Source: Terrisporobacter sp. (GTDB lineage Bacteria; Bacillota_A; Clostridia; Peptostreptococcales; Peptostreptococcaceae). Taken from it: a stretch of 64,000 bases of DNA. Both the position numbers and the translations under genes were made by a program. Location: assembly GCA_029851945.1 (NCBI GenBank), contig JARKUZ010000050.1:1-64000 (forward strand), read 5' to 3'. Positions 36,199 to 45,136 of the stretch are shown piece by piece. How positions within the stretch are numbered: position 1 is the stretch's first letter; each line of letters opens with the position of its first letter. Below the pieces are notes generated by a model. It was not told the origin of the DNA. It made no database searches and worked only from the letters and a program-made list of their open reading frames with translations.

Positions 36199-36822
36199 AT
36201 GACTAGTAGAGAATTATATGAAAAATTAGATTTTATACTAATTAATAGTGAGAAACCATCTGTAGAAATTAAAAATCTAATGAGATTAGATGAGTTTGAT
36301 CAAAATCCTTTTGTAAAAATAAAAGATTTAGAGAATATTGAACAAAATCCAACTCATCATCCAGAAGGCAATGTTTTAAATCACACTTTATTAGTAGTTG
36401 ATAATGCAAGTAAGTATAAAGAAAAATCTAAAGATAAAAGAGTATTTATGTGGGCAGCTCTTCTTCATGATTTAGGTAAATTAACTACAACTAAAGAAAG
36501 AAAAGGTAGAATAACTTCATATAATCATGATTTGCAGGGGGAAATATTAGCTAGGGAATTTCTTAATTCTTTAGCTGAAGATGAAAATTTCATAAATAAT
36601 GTATGCAATTTAGTGAAATTTCACATGCAGCCATTATTTTATGACAAGAAACTACCATTTTTTAAAGAAAAAGAAATAATAGAGAAGTCTGATTATAAAG
36701 AAATATCATTACTTTCTTTAGCCGATAGATTAGGGAGAGGAAATTTATACGAAGAAAAAATTAGAAATGAGGAAAAAAGAATTAAAAGTTTTAAAAACTA
36801 TTTAGAAGAAAAGTATAATTAG
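36199..36822 (+). CDS. HDIG/HD-domain phosphohydrolase
   Basis: A 207-residue cytoplasmic protein. The HD ligands appear as THHPEGNVLNHTLL (His), LLHDLGKL (His-Asp) near residue 95, YNHDLQG (His) and VKFHMQP (His), the arrangement seen in HDIG-type nucleotide phosphohydrolases related to tRNA nucleotidyltransferase HD domains. AAAGAGTGATTTGA precedes the ATG. It begins an apparent operon with the lipoprotein (11 bp) and the two-component genes. Confidence 0.8.
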   Translation: MTSRELYEKLDFILINSEKPSVEIKNLMRLDEFDQNPFVKIKDLENIEQNPTHHPEGNVLNHTLLVVDNASKYKEKSKDKRVFMWAALLHDLGKLTTTKERKGRITSYNHDLQGEILAREFLNSLAEDENFINNVCNLVKFHMQPLFYDKKLPFFKEKEIIEKSDYKEISLLSLADRLGRGNLYEEKIRNEEKRIKSFKNYLEEKYN

Positions 36823-36832
36823 GAGGGAATAT

Positions 36833-38185
36833 ATGAAATTGCTTAAGTTAGCAGCCTTAGCTCTTACAATGTGTTTTATGACAACAGGCTGTGATACAAG
36901 TAGTGACTCACCAGAAAGTCTACTTAATGATAATATTGTATATAATAAGTCTAAAAATGAATTATATACTTTTGTAAACCAATCTTTAGATGGAACTACA
37001 TTATTACTTCCTGGAAATTCATCTGAAGTGGGCGAAATTAATGAATTAGATTCTAATGTGATTGCATTTCAGCGAAAGCAAGATGTTAATGCAAATAAAA
37101 ATGAAGTTGGGCTAGTTCTTATTTCAAAAAACAATGATAAATATGTATTAAAAGATAGTTATTTAGAAGAAGGGGAAGATATAGAATATGCAAATTTCTA
37201 CGATTTAAATAACGATGGAAATGATGAAATAATTCTCCTTATAAAGAACGGGATTACTACAACAATGAATGTGTATAGCATAATAGATGATAAGATTGAA
37301 TTATTATCTACTGTTGTTCCTACTTGGCTAGATAATTATCTTAAGTATACAAACACTAAAATCAAAATAGATTTTATAGATGATGATTTAAAACTAGATG
37401 TATTAATGATTAATCATGATTATAATAGTGGTAATATGTATGCAACTATATTAAATTATGATAAAGACAATCAAATTAAAAATAGTAATTCAGTGAAATT
37501 TACCAATGTAAAGAATATTAATGAGCTATATGTAACAATTGGTAGAGTTCATAATAGTAGCAAAGGCGCTGTTTTAAGTATACCAACTACCAAGGATGGA
37601 TACATTACACAAATCCTTTGTATGAAAGACAATAAATTAACAAAAGTATTTGACGAAGGTAAAGAAATTTTTAATAGTTATTACATTCCTGTATCTGATA
37701 CAAATAGTGATGGTGTAATATCATTTCCTGTATTAAATAATAATATGATTGAAAATTATTCTTCAGCAAATAGCAAATCATCTGCCCTTGTTAGCTGGAA
37801 AAAATGGAATGGTAAATTTAATCAAGATGCTGATACAATATTTATAAGTCAAATTTATTATAATTATAAAAATAATTTTAAGTTTTTAGTTCCTAATAAT
37901 CTTGCTAATAAGCTTTATATTCAAAAAAATATTTTAGGTGATACACCATATTATATATTTTATTATTATGATAAAAATGACAAGGAACCTACTGAATTAT
38001 TTCAAATTGCTATTTCATCTAAAAATTTAGTTGAAGATGCAAAAAATACTACTAATGCTGATATAATTTTAGCAGAGACAGATAATAATTATTATCAACT
38101 TATAGTTAAAAATAAAAAGATATTTGAAAATTATGATTTAACATTAGATAATATGAAGGAATATTTTTCTTTAATATATCAATAG
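36833..38185 (+). CDS. Lipoprotein upstream of a two-component system
   Basis: A 450-residue exported lipoprotein with Lys-rich start, hydrophobic core and lipobox TTGC (mature N-terminal Cys near residue 20). The mature part is soluble and repeat-like, with Asp/Asn-rich turns such as DLNNDGNDEI and DTNSDGVISF that resemble FG-GAP/VCBS or calcium-binding loops of beta-propellers. AGGAGGGAA precedes the ATG. It ends 24 bp before the response regulator gene, so it may feed signals to the histidine kinase. The family is not recognised. Confidence 0.7.
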   Translation: MKLLKLAALALTMCFMTTGCDTSSDSPESLLNDNIVYNKSKNELYTFVNQSLDGTTLLLPGNSSEVGEINELDSNVIAFQRKQDVNANKNEVGLVLISKNNDKYVLKDSYLEEGEDIEYANFYDLNNDGNDEIILLIKNGITTTMNVYSIIDDKIELLSTVVPTWLDNYLKYTNTKIKIDFIDDDLKLDVLMINHDYNSGNMYATILNYDKDNQIKNSNSVKFTNVKNINELYVTIGRVHNSSKGAVLSIPTTKDGYITQILCMKDNKLTKVFDEGKEIFNSYYIPVSDTNSDGVISFPVLNNNMIENYSSANSKSSALVSWKKWNGKFNQDADTIFISQIYYNYKNNFKFLVPNNLANKLYIQKNILGDTPYYIFYYYDKNDKEPTELFQIAISSKNLVEDAKNTTNADIILAETDNNYYQLIVKNKKIFENYDLTLDNMKEYFSLIYQ

Positions 38186-38209
38186 AATTAAAACTTTGGG
38201 AGGAATTGT

Positions 38210-38914
38210 TTGAAAATGAAGGAAAAGATATTGATTTTAGAAGATGAAATAGGAATAAGAAGTTTTGTAAGTATAAATTTAAAAAGAGAAGGCTATGAAA
38301 TTATAGAAGCAAGTACAGGGACAGAAGCTATAGAGCAAATATCTAATAATCCGGATATTTCAATAGCATTGCTTGATGTAATGCTTCCAGATATGAGTGG
38401 TATTGATGTATGTAAGTTTATAAGACAACAGTTTGATCAAATCGGTATTATAATGCTTACTGCTAAAGGTCAAGAAGAAGATAAATTAGAAGGGTTTATA
38501 TCAGGTGCTGATGACTATATGGTAAAGCCATTTAGTATTAAAGAATTATTAGTGAGAGTTTCTGCTCTTATTAGAAGAGTTAAAAAAGATGATAGTAAAT
38601 TACAAAGTAATGAAATAATTTCAGATCCATTTATATTAAACATAGATAAGAGAAAATTATATAAAAATGGATTAGAAATAGAATTAACTCCAACAGAATT
38701 TTCTATAGTTAAATACTTAATGGTAAATGCAAAAAAATCTTTAAGCAGAGATCAAATTTTAAATGAGGTATGGGGAAGTAACTATTTATATGATTTTAAA
38801 ATAGTTGATGTCAATATAAGAAGAATAAGAAATAAAATAGAAGATGATCCATCAAAACCAAAATTCATCCAAACAGTTTGGGGTTATGGATACTGCTTTA
38901 GAAAGGATGAATAA
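38210..38914 (+). CDS. OmpR-family response regulator
   Basis: A 234-residue regulator with an N-terminal receiver (LILEDE acidic pocket, phospho-acceptor Asp in LLDVMLPDMSG, Lys in MVKPFS) and a C-terminal winged helix (LTPTEFSIVKYLMVNAKKSL, DVNIRRIRNKIE, VWGYGYCF). TTG at 38210 is chosen because GGGAGG lies 6 nt upstream, whereas the ATG two codons on is 12 nt away. The histidine kinase gene starts 3 bp after the stop. Confidence 0.88.
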   Translation: MKMKEKILILEDEIGIRSFVSINLKREGYEIIEASTGTEAIEQISNNPDISIALLDVMLPDMSGIDVCKFIRQQFDQIGIIMLTAKGQEEDKLEGFISGADDYMVKPFSIKELLVRVSALIRRVKKDDSKLQSNEIISDPFILNIDKRKLYKNGLEIELTPTEFSIVKYLMVNAKKSLSRDQILNEVWGSNYLYDFKIVDVNIRRIRNKIEDDPSKPKFIQTVWGYGYCFRKDE

Positions 38915-38917
38915 TAG

Positions 38918-40348
38918 TTGTTACATTTAGATGGTCTTAGAAAAAGGGTAATCAAATATTATTTTATTATGATTATTATAACTGTGGCTCTATTTGAAGG
39001 ACTATTCATGTTTTATTTACAAAATTATTACTATAATTCTGCAAAACAATCACTGATATCACAAGCTAGCTATACTATGGATATCTATGATGGAGTAGGT
39101 ATGGAGTCTACTAGTTTTGAGGATAAAATAAGTAATATATTTGAAAAAGAAAATGTTAATAGTAATACAAATTTCTCTGTAGAAATTATTGATAAGAGTA
39201 AGAATGTTATATTAGATAAATATGGAATTAGAACCAATGATAAATATGAATATGATGATGTAAATAGAGCATTGAGAGGGGAAACTAATTTATTGCCATA
39301 TACTTATAATATAGCTGGTACAAATGAGCATGTTATGAGTATATCTGTTCCAATTAAAGTGAATAATCAGATAGAAGGTGCAGTAAGATATAGTTTATCT
39401 CTTAGAAATATTGATAATACGATATTGAAATTAGTACTTTTCTTTATACTAGCAGGCCTAGTTATATTAATAATTGCTTTATTACTTAGTTTGAGATTTG
39501 CAGAGTCCTTGATAAAGCCACTTAAAAACTTAAAACAATTTGCTAACGAGCTTGCTCAAGGGAACTATAATATAAAATTAAAAAAAGAAAAGCTGCATAA
39601 TGATGAAATTGCTGACCTAGTTCAAACTTTTGAACATATGGCTGTAGAAATTGACAAAAGTAGAAAATTGAAGGAAGAATTTATTTCATCAGTATCTCAT
39701 GAGCTTAGGACCCCTTTAACATCTATAAAAGGATGGAGTGAGACTTTAGGTTATGAAGGCATTGGCAAAGAAGAATTAGACTTAGGTCTTGGTATAATAC
39801 AAGATGAAACAGAAAGAATGATATCCCTAGTTGAAGATTTATTAGACTTTTCTAGATTATCCTCTGATAGAATTAGGCTTCAAATTGATATGGTTGATGT
39901 AATAAAGCTTGCTAAAGGAGTTGTGGCACAGCTTGGCGTTAAGGCAAATGAAAAAAATATAACACTTCTTGCAGAGTTCAATACTGAAAATATTGAGGAT
40001 ATTCAGGGAGATAAAAATAGATTAAGACAAGTTTTAATAAATTTAGTCCAAAATGCCATTAAATTTACAGCAGAAGGTGGCTATGTAGTAGTGATTGTGT
40101 CTCAGGGAGAAGAATTTACTACATTTTCAGTAACCGATAATGGTGTTGGTATCAAAAAAGAAAATTTAACTAAAGTATTAGACAAATTTTTCCAAGAAGA
40201 TTATAATAAATCAGGTAGTGGATTAGGTCTGGCTATAAGTCAAGAAATAGTAAAATTACATGGTGGAAAAATGATAATAGATAGTGAAAAAGGAGTTGGA
40301 ACAACAATAACTTTCACTTTGAAAAATAAGATTATAGAATCTATATAA
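38918..40348 (+). CDS. Sensor histidine kinase
   Basis: A 476-residue membrane kinase. The first helix lies around residues 12-32, an extracellular sensor of about 130 residues follows, then the second helix near 170-190, a HAMP linker, the H-box VSHELRTPLTSIKG near residue 255, the N-box NLVQNAIKFT and the G-boxes DNGVGIKKEN and GSGLGLAIS. No PAS domain is visible. TTG start at 38918. It pairs with the upstream OmpR-type regulator, and the lipoprotein before both is a candidate accessory sensor. The signal is unknown. Confidence 0.88.
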   Translation: MLHLDGLRKRVIKYYFIMIIITVALFEGLFMFYLQNYYYNSAKQSLISQASYTMDIYDGVGMESTSFEDKISNIFEKENVNSNTNFSVEIIDKSKNVILDKYGIRTNDKYEYDDVNRALRGETNLLPYTYNIAGTNEHVMSISVPIKVNNQIEGAVRYSLSLRNIDNTILKLVLFFILAGLVILIIALLLSLRFAESLIKPLKNLKQFANELAQGNYNIKLKKEKLHNDEIADLVQTFEHMAVEIDKSRKLKEEFISSVSHELRTPLTSIKGWSETLGYEGIGKEELDLGLGIIQDETERMISLVEDLLDFSRLSSDRIRLQIDMVDVIKLAKGVVAQLGVKANEKNITLLAEFNTENIEDIQGDKNRLRQVLINLVQNAIKFTAEGGYVVVIVSQGEEFTTFSVTDNGVGIKKENLTKVLDKFFQEDYNKSGSGLGLAISQEIVKLHGGKMIIDSEKGVGTTITFTLKNKIIESI

Positions 40349-40349
40349 T

Positions 40350-40388
40350 AAAAAAGTACTACATTTTACAGGTGTAGTATTTTTTTAT
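40350..40388 (+). terminator. Terminator after the kinase gene
   Basis: AAAAA-TACTACA pairs with TGTAGTA-TTTTT (one bulged base) around TTTTACAGG. Confidence 0.75.
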
Positions 40389-40643
40389 GAAAAAGATAAT
40401 GATACTAGAAGAGAAAGTTTGAAAAGATTTAGCTATAAAGTTTAATAAATTTATTGAAAACATAATATAAATTATAATTAATAGATATAATATATTTAGT
40501 GATATTTTAAATATTAGAACATAAAATTACAAAAAATATATACATTTTTAAAATTTGATGTTATAATAATTATCCTTTATGTATTTATAGAATTCATACA
40601 TAATAATTTTATAAAATTTTTTGTTGAAAGGATATAATAACTT

Positions 40644-41069
40644 ATGAATAATATAGAATTATTAATACAAAAAGCTTTTGAAGCTCAAGACAACTGTTAT
40701 ACACCATATTCTAATTTTAATGTAGGAGCTGCATTACTTGGAACTAATGGGAAAATATATCAAGGATGTAATATAGAAAATGCAGCTTTTACACCAACTA
40801 ACTGTGCAGAAAGAACAGCGTTCTTTAAAGCAGTTTCAGAAGGACAAAGAACTTTCAGTGCAATTGCCATAGTTGGAAATATGAGCAATGCATCAGAAGG
40901 TGAATATTGTTCACCATGTGGAGTATGTAGACAAGTAATGATGGAGTTTTGCGATCCAAAGAAGTTTAAAATATATTTAGCTAAAGATAGAAATAATTAT
41001 AGTGATTATATTGAATATACATTAGAAGAAATGTTCCCATTAGGATTTGGTCCTAATAATTTAAAATAA
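40644..41069 (+). CDS. cdd: Cytidine deaminase
   Basis: A tetrameric-type cytidine deaminase of 141 residues that converts cytidine/deoxycytidine to uridine/deoxyuridine in pyrimidine salvage. Substrate loop FNVGAALLG, catalytic TNCAERTAFFKA (zinc Cys and catalytic Glu) near residue 55 and the second zinc motif PCGVCRQVMMEF near residue 92 are all present. AAAGGATATAATAACTT precedes the ATG. It is monocistronic. Confidence 0.92.
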   Translation: MNNIELLIQKAFEAQDNCYTPYSNFNVGAALLGTNGKIYQGCNIENAAFTPTNCAERTAFFKAVSEGQRTFSAIAIVGNMSNASEGEYCSPCGVCRQVMMEFCDPKKFKIYLAKDRNNYSDYIEYTLEEMFPLGFGPNNLK

Positions 41070-41096
41070 GAAGGATATAAATCCTTCTTTTTTTAT
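41067..41096 (+). terminator. Terminator after cdd
   Basis: AGAAGGAT (41069-41076) pairs with ATCCTTCT (41081-41088), loop ATAA, followed by T. Confidence 0.85.
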
Positions 41097-41099
41097 ATA

Positions 41100-41478
41100 A
41101 ATGAGATTACTTGCGAATGTGATGTTGCAGTTCCAAGAGGTAAGGTAGCAGAATTTATAAGATATACTCACGATATCCAAAGAGAAGTTGAGTTTAGAAT
41201 AAAAAGCTTTGGTCATGCAGGAGATGGAAATTTACATGTTTATCCTCATAAGGATGATTTAGATGATCTTGCTTAGAGAGAGATTAAATAAAGCTTTTGA
41301 GTTAATGTTTGCAAAAGTAAGAGAACGAAATGTGGAAGTTTCAGGAGAACATGGTATAGGATATGCTAAAAGTCCATATTTTTGTGAATCTAAAGATGAA
41401 AATTATGTGAATATATTAAAAGGTATTAAATGTGCATTTGATCCAAAAAATATATTAAATCCAGGAAAAATTTATTAA
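41100..41478 (+). pseudogene. C-terminal remnant of a GlcD-type FAD-linked oxidase
   Basis: One frame reads [20 protein letters not shown] through [17 protein letters not shown] to a stop at 41274. The adjacent frame continues RERLNKAFELMFAKVRER, SGEHGIGYAKSPYF and DPKNILNPGKIY. These are the C-terminal signatures of the FAD-linked oxidase/glycolate oxidase subunit GlcD. The reading frame is broken at an AG repeat, apparently by loss of 2 nt, and the N-terminal ~330 residues are absent because the cdd terminator abuts the fragment. Confidence 0.85.
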
Positions 41479-41486
41479 AATAAAAC

Positions 41487-41525
41487 AAGACCATCCTAGT
41501 AAAAATAATGGGATGGTCTTTTTAT
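41487..41525 (+). terminator. Terminator after the GlcD remnant
   Basis: AAGACCATCC (41487-41496) pairs with GGATGGTCTT (41511-41520), followed by TTTT. Confidence 0.85.
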
Positions 41526-41726
41526 AGTTTTTTATAAAATTATATTTACTAACATCCAATGAGATAGATTAACATAAATATAGAGGTGAACATATATAAA
41601 AATTTAGCAACCATAATAAATGTATGTAGATTTTACTTTATTATTAATATAACTTTTATTGAATTGTTGATAAACTCTAGTATATTGTTTATATTTAATG
41701 TATACACAAATGAGGGAGGGTATTAT

Positions 41727-43400
41727 ATGTATGATTTAATTAAAATAACATTGGCTATAATAGCCCTTATTATTATATGTTTCTTAATTGATCTATATAG
41801 TAATAAGAAGAAATTTAAAATAAAGAAAAGAGAGATAATAAATAGCTATGGAAAAGAAGTGGATATAGAGGATATTAATTATAAAATGAAAAATATATCT
41901 ACTTATTTTAGAAATAAAAATGAGGAATCTATAGATGACATAACATGGAGTGATTTATCCATGGATGATGTTTATAAAAAAATAAACAATACTCAGAGTA
42001 CAGCAGGAAAAGAGATATTATATTATATTTTAAGAAATCCAATAAAAGATATAGAGACATTAAAGAAAAGAGATAATTTAATAGAATATTTTAGAAATAA
42101 TGAAGATATTAGATTAGAATTACAACTGGACTTTGCAAAACTTGGGGATAGTAATGATCCCAATACAACATTGAGTTTATTTGTAGAAGGTGATGATACA
42201 AAGAGCAAACTTTTGCTATATAGGGTTTTAAGAGCTTTACCTATTATAAGCATTATTCTAACTGCTTCAAATAAATCATTTTTATTTTTTGTACTATTAT
42301 CAATAGGTTTAAATATATTTATTAGTTATAAGAATAAGACTGAACAAATAGATACAGGTGGTTTTACATATCTTATAAAAAGTCTTAATGTTGCTTATAA
42401 AATAAAAGATAAAAATATAAAAGAAATAGATGAAAATATTCACGATATTAAAGAGGATTTGAAAAAGGTAAAAAAAATTAAAAAGAAAAGTGTAACATCA
42501 AATCCAAATTCTATAATGTCAGAATTAAATGTTTTTAGAGAATATTATAATATGATATTCTTATCAGAGTTAATTACATATGAAAAAGTAAAAGAAACAA
42601 TTATTAATAATAAAACATATTTAAAAAATATATATGAATATGTTGGAACTATAGATGCTTTGATAGGAATTGCTTCTTTTAGAGACTCTTTAGAATATTA
42701 TTCTAAACCAAATTTAAAAATAAGTAATAATAGAGAATCAAACTTAATTGAATTTAAAGAAATATATCACCCACTAATTGAAGACCCTGTAACAAATTCA
42801 TTGAAAGTAAAAGGTGGAGTATTGATAACAGGTTCCAATGCTTCAGGTAAATCTACTTTTATAAAGAGTATAGCAATAAATCAAATTTTAGCTCAAAGTA
42901 TTTTTACAACTTGTGCCAGGGAATATAATTCATCCATATTTAATATATATACATCTATGGCGCTTAAGGATGATGTTTTAAATAATGAAAGTTATTATAT
43001 TGTTGAGATAAAATCTTTGAAAAGAATTATAGAGAAGTCTAGAGACATTGTACCATGTTTATGTTTTGTTGATGAAATTTTAAGAGGAACAAATACAATA
43101 GAAAGAATTGCTTCTTCTAGTGAAGTATTGAAACATTTGAATAAATCAAATTGTATATGTTTCGCAGCAACTCATGATATTGAACTTACTTATTTGTTAG
43201 AAGGTGAATTTGAAAATTATCATTTTGAAGAAGAAATAACAGATAATGATATTATGTTTGACTATAAGTTAAATCCTGGTAGAGCTAAATCAAGAAATGC
43301 TATTAAGTTATTGTCATTAATGGGATATAAAGACGAAATTGTTAATAATGCTAATAATAGAGCAGAGAACTTTGCTAAAACAGGCAAATGGGAGCAGTAA
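41727..43400 (+). CDS. Membrane-anchored MutS-like ATPase
   Basis: A 557-residue protein. The ATG at 41727 has GAGGGAGGG upstream; the frame is open further 5' without a usable site. It has an N-terminal membrane helix (ITLAIIALIIICFLI), a MutS-like lever region with another hydrophobic pair around residues 165-200, and the C-terminal MutS ATPase with Walker A GSNASGKST near residue 370, FVDEILRGTN (Walker B) and AATHDIEL. It lacks mismatch-recognition domain I. Such membrane MutS homologues are known only as predictions in Firmicutes, and a mismatch-repair role is unlikely. Confidence 0.8.
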   Translation: MYDLIKITLAIIALIIICFLIDLYSNKKKFKIKKREIINSYGKEVDIEDINYKMKNISTYFRNKNEESIDDITWSDLSMDDVYKKINNTQSTAGKEILYYILRNPIKDIETLKKRDNLIEYFRNNEDIRLELQLDFAKLGDSNDPNTTLSLFVEGDDTKSKLLLYRVLRALPIISIILTASNKSFLFFVLLSIGLNIFISYKNKTEQIDTGGFTYLIKSLNVAYKIKDKNIKEIDENIHDIKEDLKKVKKIKKKSVTSNPNSIMSELNVFREYYNMIFLSELITYEKVKETIINNKTYLKNIYEYVGTIDALIGIASFRDSLEYYSKPNLKISNNRESNLIEFKEIYHPLIEDPVTNSLKVKGGVLITGSNASGKSTFIKSIAINQILAQSIFTTCAREYNSSIFNIYTSMALKDDVLNNESYYIVEIKSLKRIIEKSRDIVPCLCFVDEILRGTNTIERIASSSEVLKHLNKSNCICFAATHDIELTYLLEGEFENYHFEEEITDNDIMFDYKLNPGRAKSRNAIKLLSLMGYKDEIVNNANNRAENFAKTGKWEQ

Positions 43401-43430
43401 AAAAGAGATATGATATCATATCTCTTTTTT
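43399..43430. terminator. Bidirectional terminator
   Basis: A perfect 32-bp palindrome (AAAAAAGAGATATGAT and its complement) lies between convergent genes and overlaps the MutS-like stop codon. Confidence 0.85.
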
Positions 43431-43438
43431 ACTGTCGA

Positions 43439-44011
43439 TTATACTTTAAATGGATTAGGGCTATTAACTGTAAGTATTTTTACTATCTTTGAAGTATTAT
43501 TTCTCCAATTGTGAGGAGAAATAGATTTAATATGAGCACTATCTCCTGGATATAAGTCAGTCTGGGTATTATCAACATTTAGTGTTAATATTCCTTCTAA
43601 TACATATATAAACTCTTCACCTTCATGAGAATATAGTTCAATATTTTCTTGATCATCATCTTTGTGAGGTATTACTTCTTGTATTCTAGGTAATATATCA
43701 TAGCTAAGAGCATTTTTATTTAAGTTATATTGAATTATTTCAGGATTTATAGAAGTATATTTTTTTTCATAGCTTCTTACAATGCTTGTTGTACCTGAGT
43801 CGCTAGTAACATCAAAAAAATCTAATACATCAACGTCTAGTACTTTTGCTATTTTTGCTAAAGAGTCTATTGCGATGCTAGTCATACCTCTTTCTAATTG
43901 AGATAAAAATCCCGTAGATAAATTTGTTTGTTCACTTAAATATTTTAGTGTGAATTTTTTTTGACTTCTTAGTTCTTTAATTTTTAAACCGATTGTTGTG
44001 TTATAGTTCAT
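43439..44011 (-). CDS. XRE-cupin transcriptional regulator
   Basis: A 190-residue regulator. The first ~65 residues are a Cro/CI-type helix-turn-helix (LKYLSEQTNLSTGFLSQLERG), and the C-terminal ~75 residues a cupin sensor (HEGEEFIYVLEGILTLNV, YPGDSAHIKSISPHNWRN). This fusion commonly controls amine or amino-acid catabolism. AGAGGGGTTAAG precedes the ATG. It is divergent from the hydroxyproline operon with palindromes between them, so it is the likely regulator of that operon. Confidence 0.85.
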   Translation of the reverse strand: MNYNTTIGLKIKELRSQKKFTLKYLSEQTNLSTGFLSQLERGMTSIAIDSLAKIAKVLDVDVLDFFDVTSDSGTTSIVRSYEKKYTSINPEIIQYNLNKNALSYDILPRIQEVIPHKDDDQENIELYSHEGEEFIYVLEGILTLNVDNTQTDLYPGDSAHIKSISPHNWRNNTSKIVKILTVNSPNPFKV

Positions 44012-44026
44012 AAAGCTTAACCCCTC

Positions 44027-44116
44027 TACTAATATTTTTAGTAATTAATTAAATGTTAAAATATTTTGTAATTGTTGTCAATTTGCTACAATCAAAACCG
44101 TTTCATATATATGAAA
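44027..44116. promoter_or_regulatory. Divergent control region of the XRE-cupin and hydroxyproline genes
   Basis: A minus-strand promoter for the regulator gene is visible: TTGACA (44081-44076), 17-bp spacer, TAACAT (44058-44053). ACTAA-TATTT-TTAGT (44027-44041) just downstream and the perfect 16-bp palindrome TTTCATATATATGAAA (44101-44116) are candidate operators for autoregulation and for the activase-hypD promoter. These assignments are inferred from position and symmetry. Confidence 0.45.
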
Positions 44117-44220
44117 AAATATATAAAAATAATCAAAAAAGTAAATGACAAAAGTATAACAATATACTACTATGAAAGTAACAAATTAAATATTCATAAT
44201 TATGAAAATGGGGGAATGTA

Positions 44221-45132
44221 ATGAAGATACCAAATATAGTTAGTATTCAAAAATATTCTATACATGACGGAGATGGAATTCGGACTACAGTATTTTTTAA
44301 AGGGTGTTTGTTAAATTGTTGGTGGTGTCATAATCCAGAAAGTCAAAACTTTAAACCTGAACTTATGTATAACAAAGAGCAGTGTTCAGGATGCTTTACT
44401 TGTACTAAAGTCTGTGAACATAATCATGCTGATATTGAAAATAATATTGTTATAAATGATAGACTAAATTGTACACTATGTGGTAAATGTTTAGATTATT
44501 GTGCAAATAATGCTAGAGAAATTGTTGGTAAACAATACTCAGTTATGGATATTGTGAAAGAAGTTGAAAAAGATAGTATGTTTTATGAATCTTCTTATGG
44601 AGGGATAACGTTATCAGGGGGAGAGGTCATGACACAAGATATGGAATTTATAGTATCTTTGTTAAAAAAACTTAAACGAAAAGGCTATAATGTAGCAATT
44701 GATACTTGTGGTCATGCACCTAAAGAAAATTATGAAAATGTTTTACCATACGTGGATACATTTTTATATGATATAAAATTAATGGATAATGAAAAACATA
44801 AAAAATATATGGGAAAAGGTAATGAACTTATATTAAAAAATTTAGAATATATAAGTAGTCAAGGCGCTAATATTTATATTAGAATACCTGTGATTGGTGG
44901 AGTGAATGATAGTGATAAAGAAATAGAAGATATAATTAATTACTTAAAAGATAATATTTCTGTCAGTCAAGTAAATTTATTACCTTATCATGATATTTCA
45001 TCTAGCAAATATGAAAGACTAGATATGATTTATAAAGGTAAAGAATTTAGTATACCAAGTGAAGAAAGAATGGAAGAATTAAGAAATATGTTTATACAAA
45101 AAGGGTTTAATAATACAAAAATAGGGGGATAG
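44221..45132 (+). CDS. Glycyl radical enzyme activase for HypD
   Basis: A radical SAM activating enzyme of 303 residues that installs the glycyl radical on its partner. It has the signature SIHDGDGIRTTVFFKGC with the SAM cluster C-x3-C-x2-C in GCLLNCWWCHNPES, two ferredoxin-type clusters (CSGCFTCTKVC and CTLCGKCLDYC) and TLSGGEVMTQ. GGGGGAATGTA precedes the ATG. It ends 4 bp before the glycyl radical enzyme gene, so it is the cognate activase. In the known hydroxyproline clusters the same order (activase, dehydratase, ProC) is found. Confidence 0.9.
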   Translation: MKIPNIVSIQKYSIHDGDGIRTTVFFKGCLLNCWWCHNPESQNFKPELMYNKEQCSGCFTCTKVCEHNHADIENNIVINDRLNCTLCGKCLDYCANNAREIVGKQYSVMDIVKEVEKDSMFYESSYGGITLSGGEVMTQDMEFIVSLLKKLKRKGYNVAIDTCGHAPKENYENVLPYVDTFLYDIKLMDNEKHKKYMGKGNELILKNLEYISSQGANIYIRIPVIGGVNDSDKEIEDIINYLKDNISVSQVNLLPYHDISSSKYERLDMIYKGKEFSIPSEERMEELRNMFIQKGFNNTKIGG

Positions 45133-45136
45133 AAAA

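Noticed and set aside
36199..36822. CRISPR- or CBASS-associated HD nuclease
   Set aside because: No cas or cyclase genes are nearby, and the motif order fits an HDIG phosphohydrolase.
41586..41726. N-terminal extension of the MutS-like protein
   Set aside because: The extension starts at GTG with a weak site; GAGGGAGGG immediately before the ATG at 41727 fits much better.
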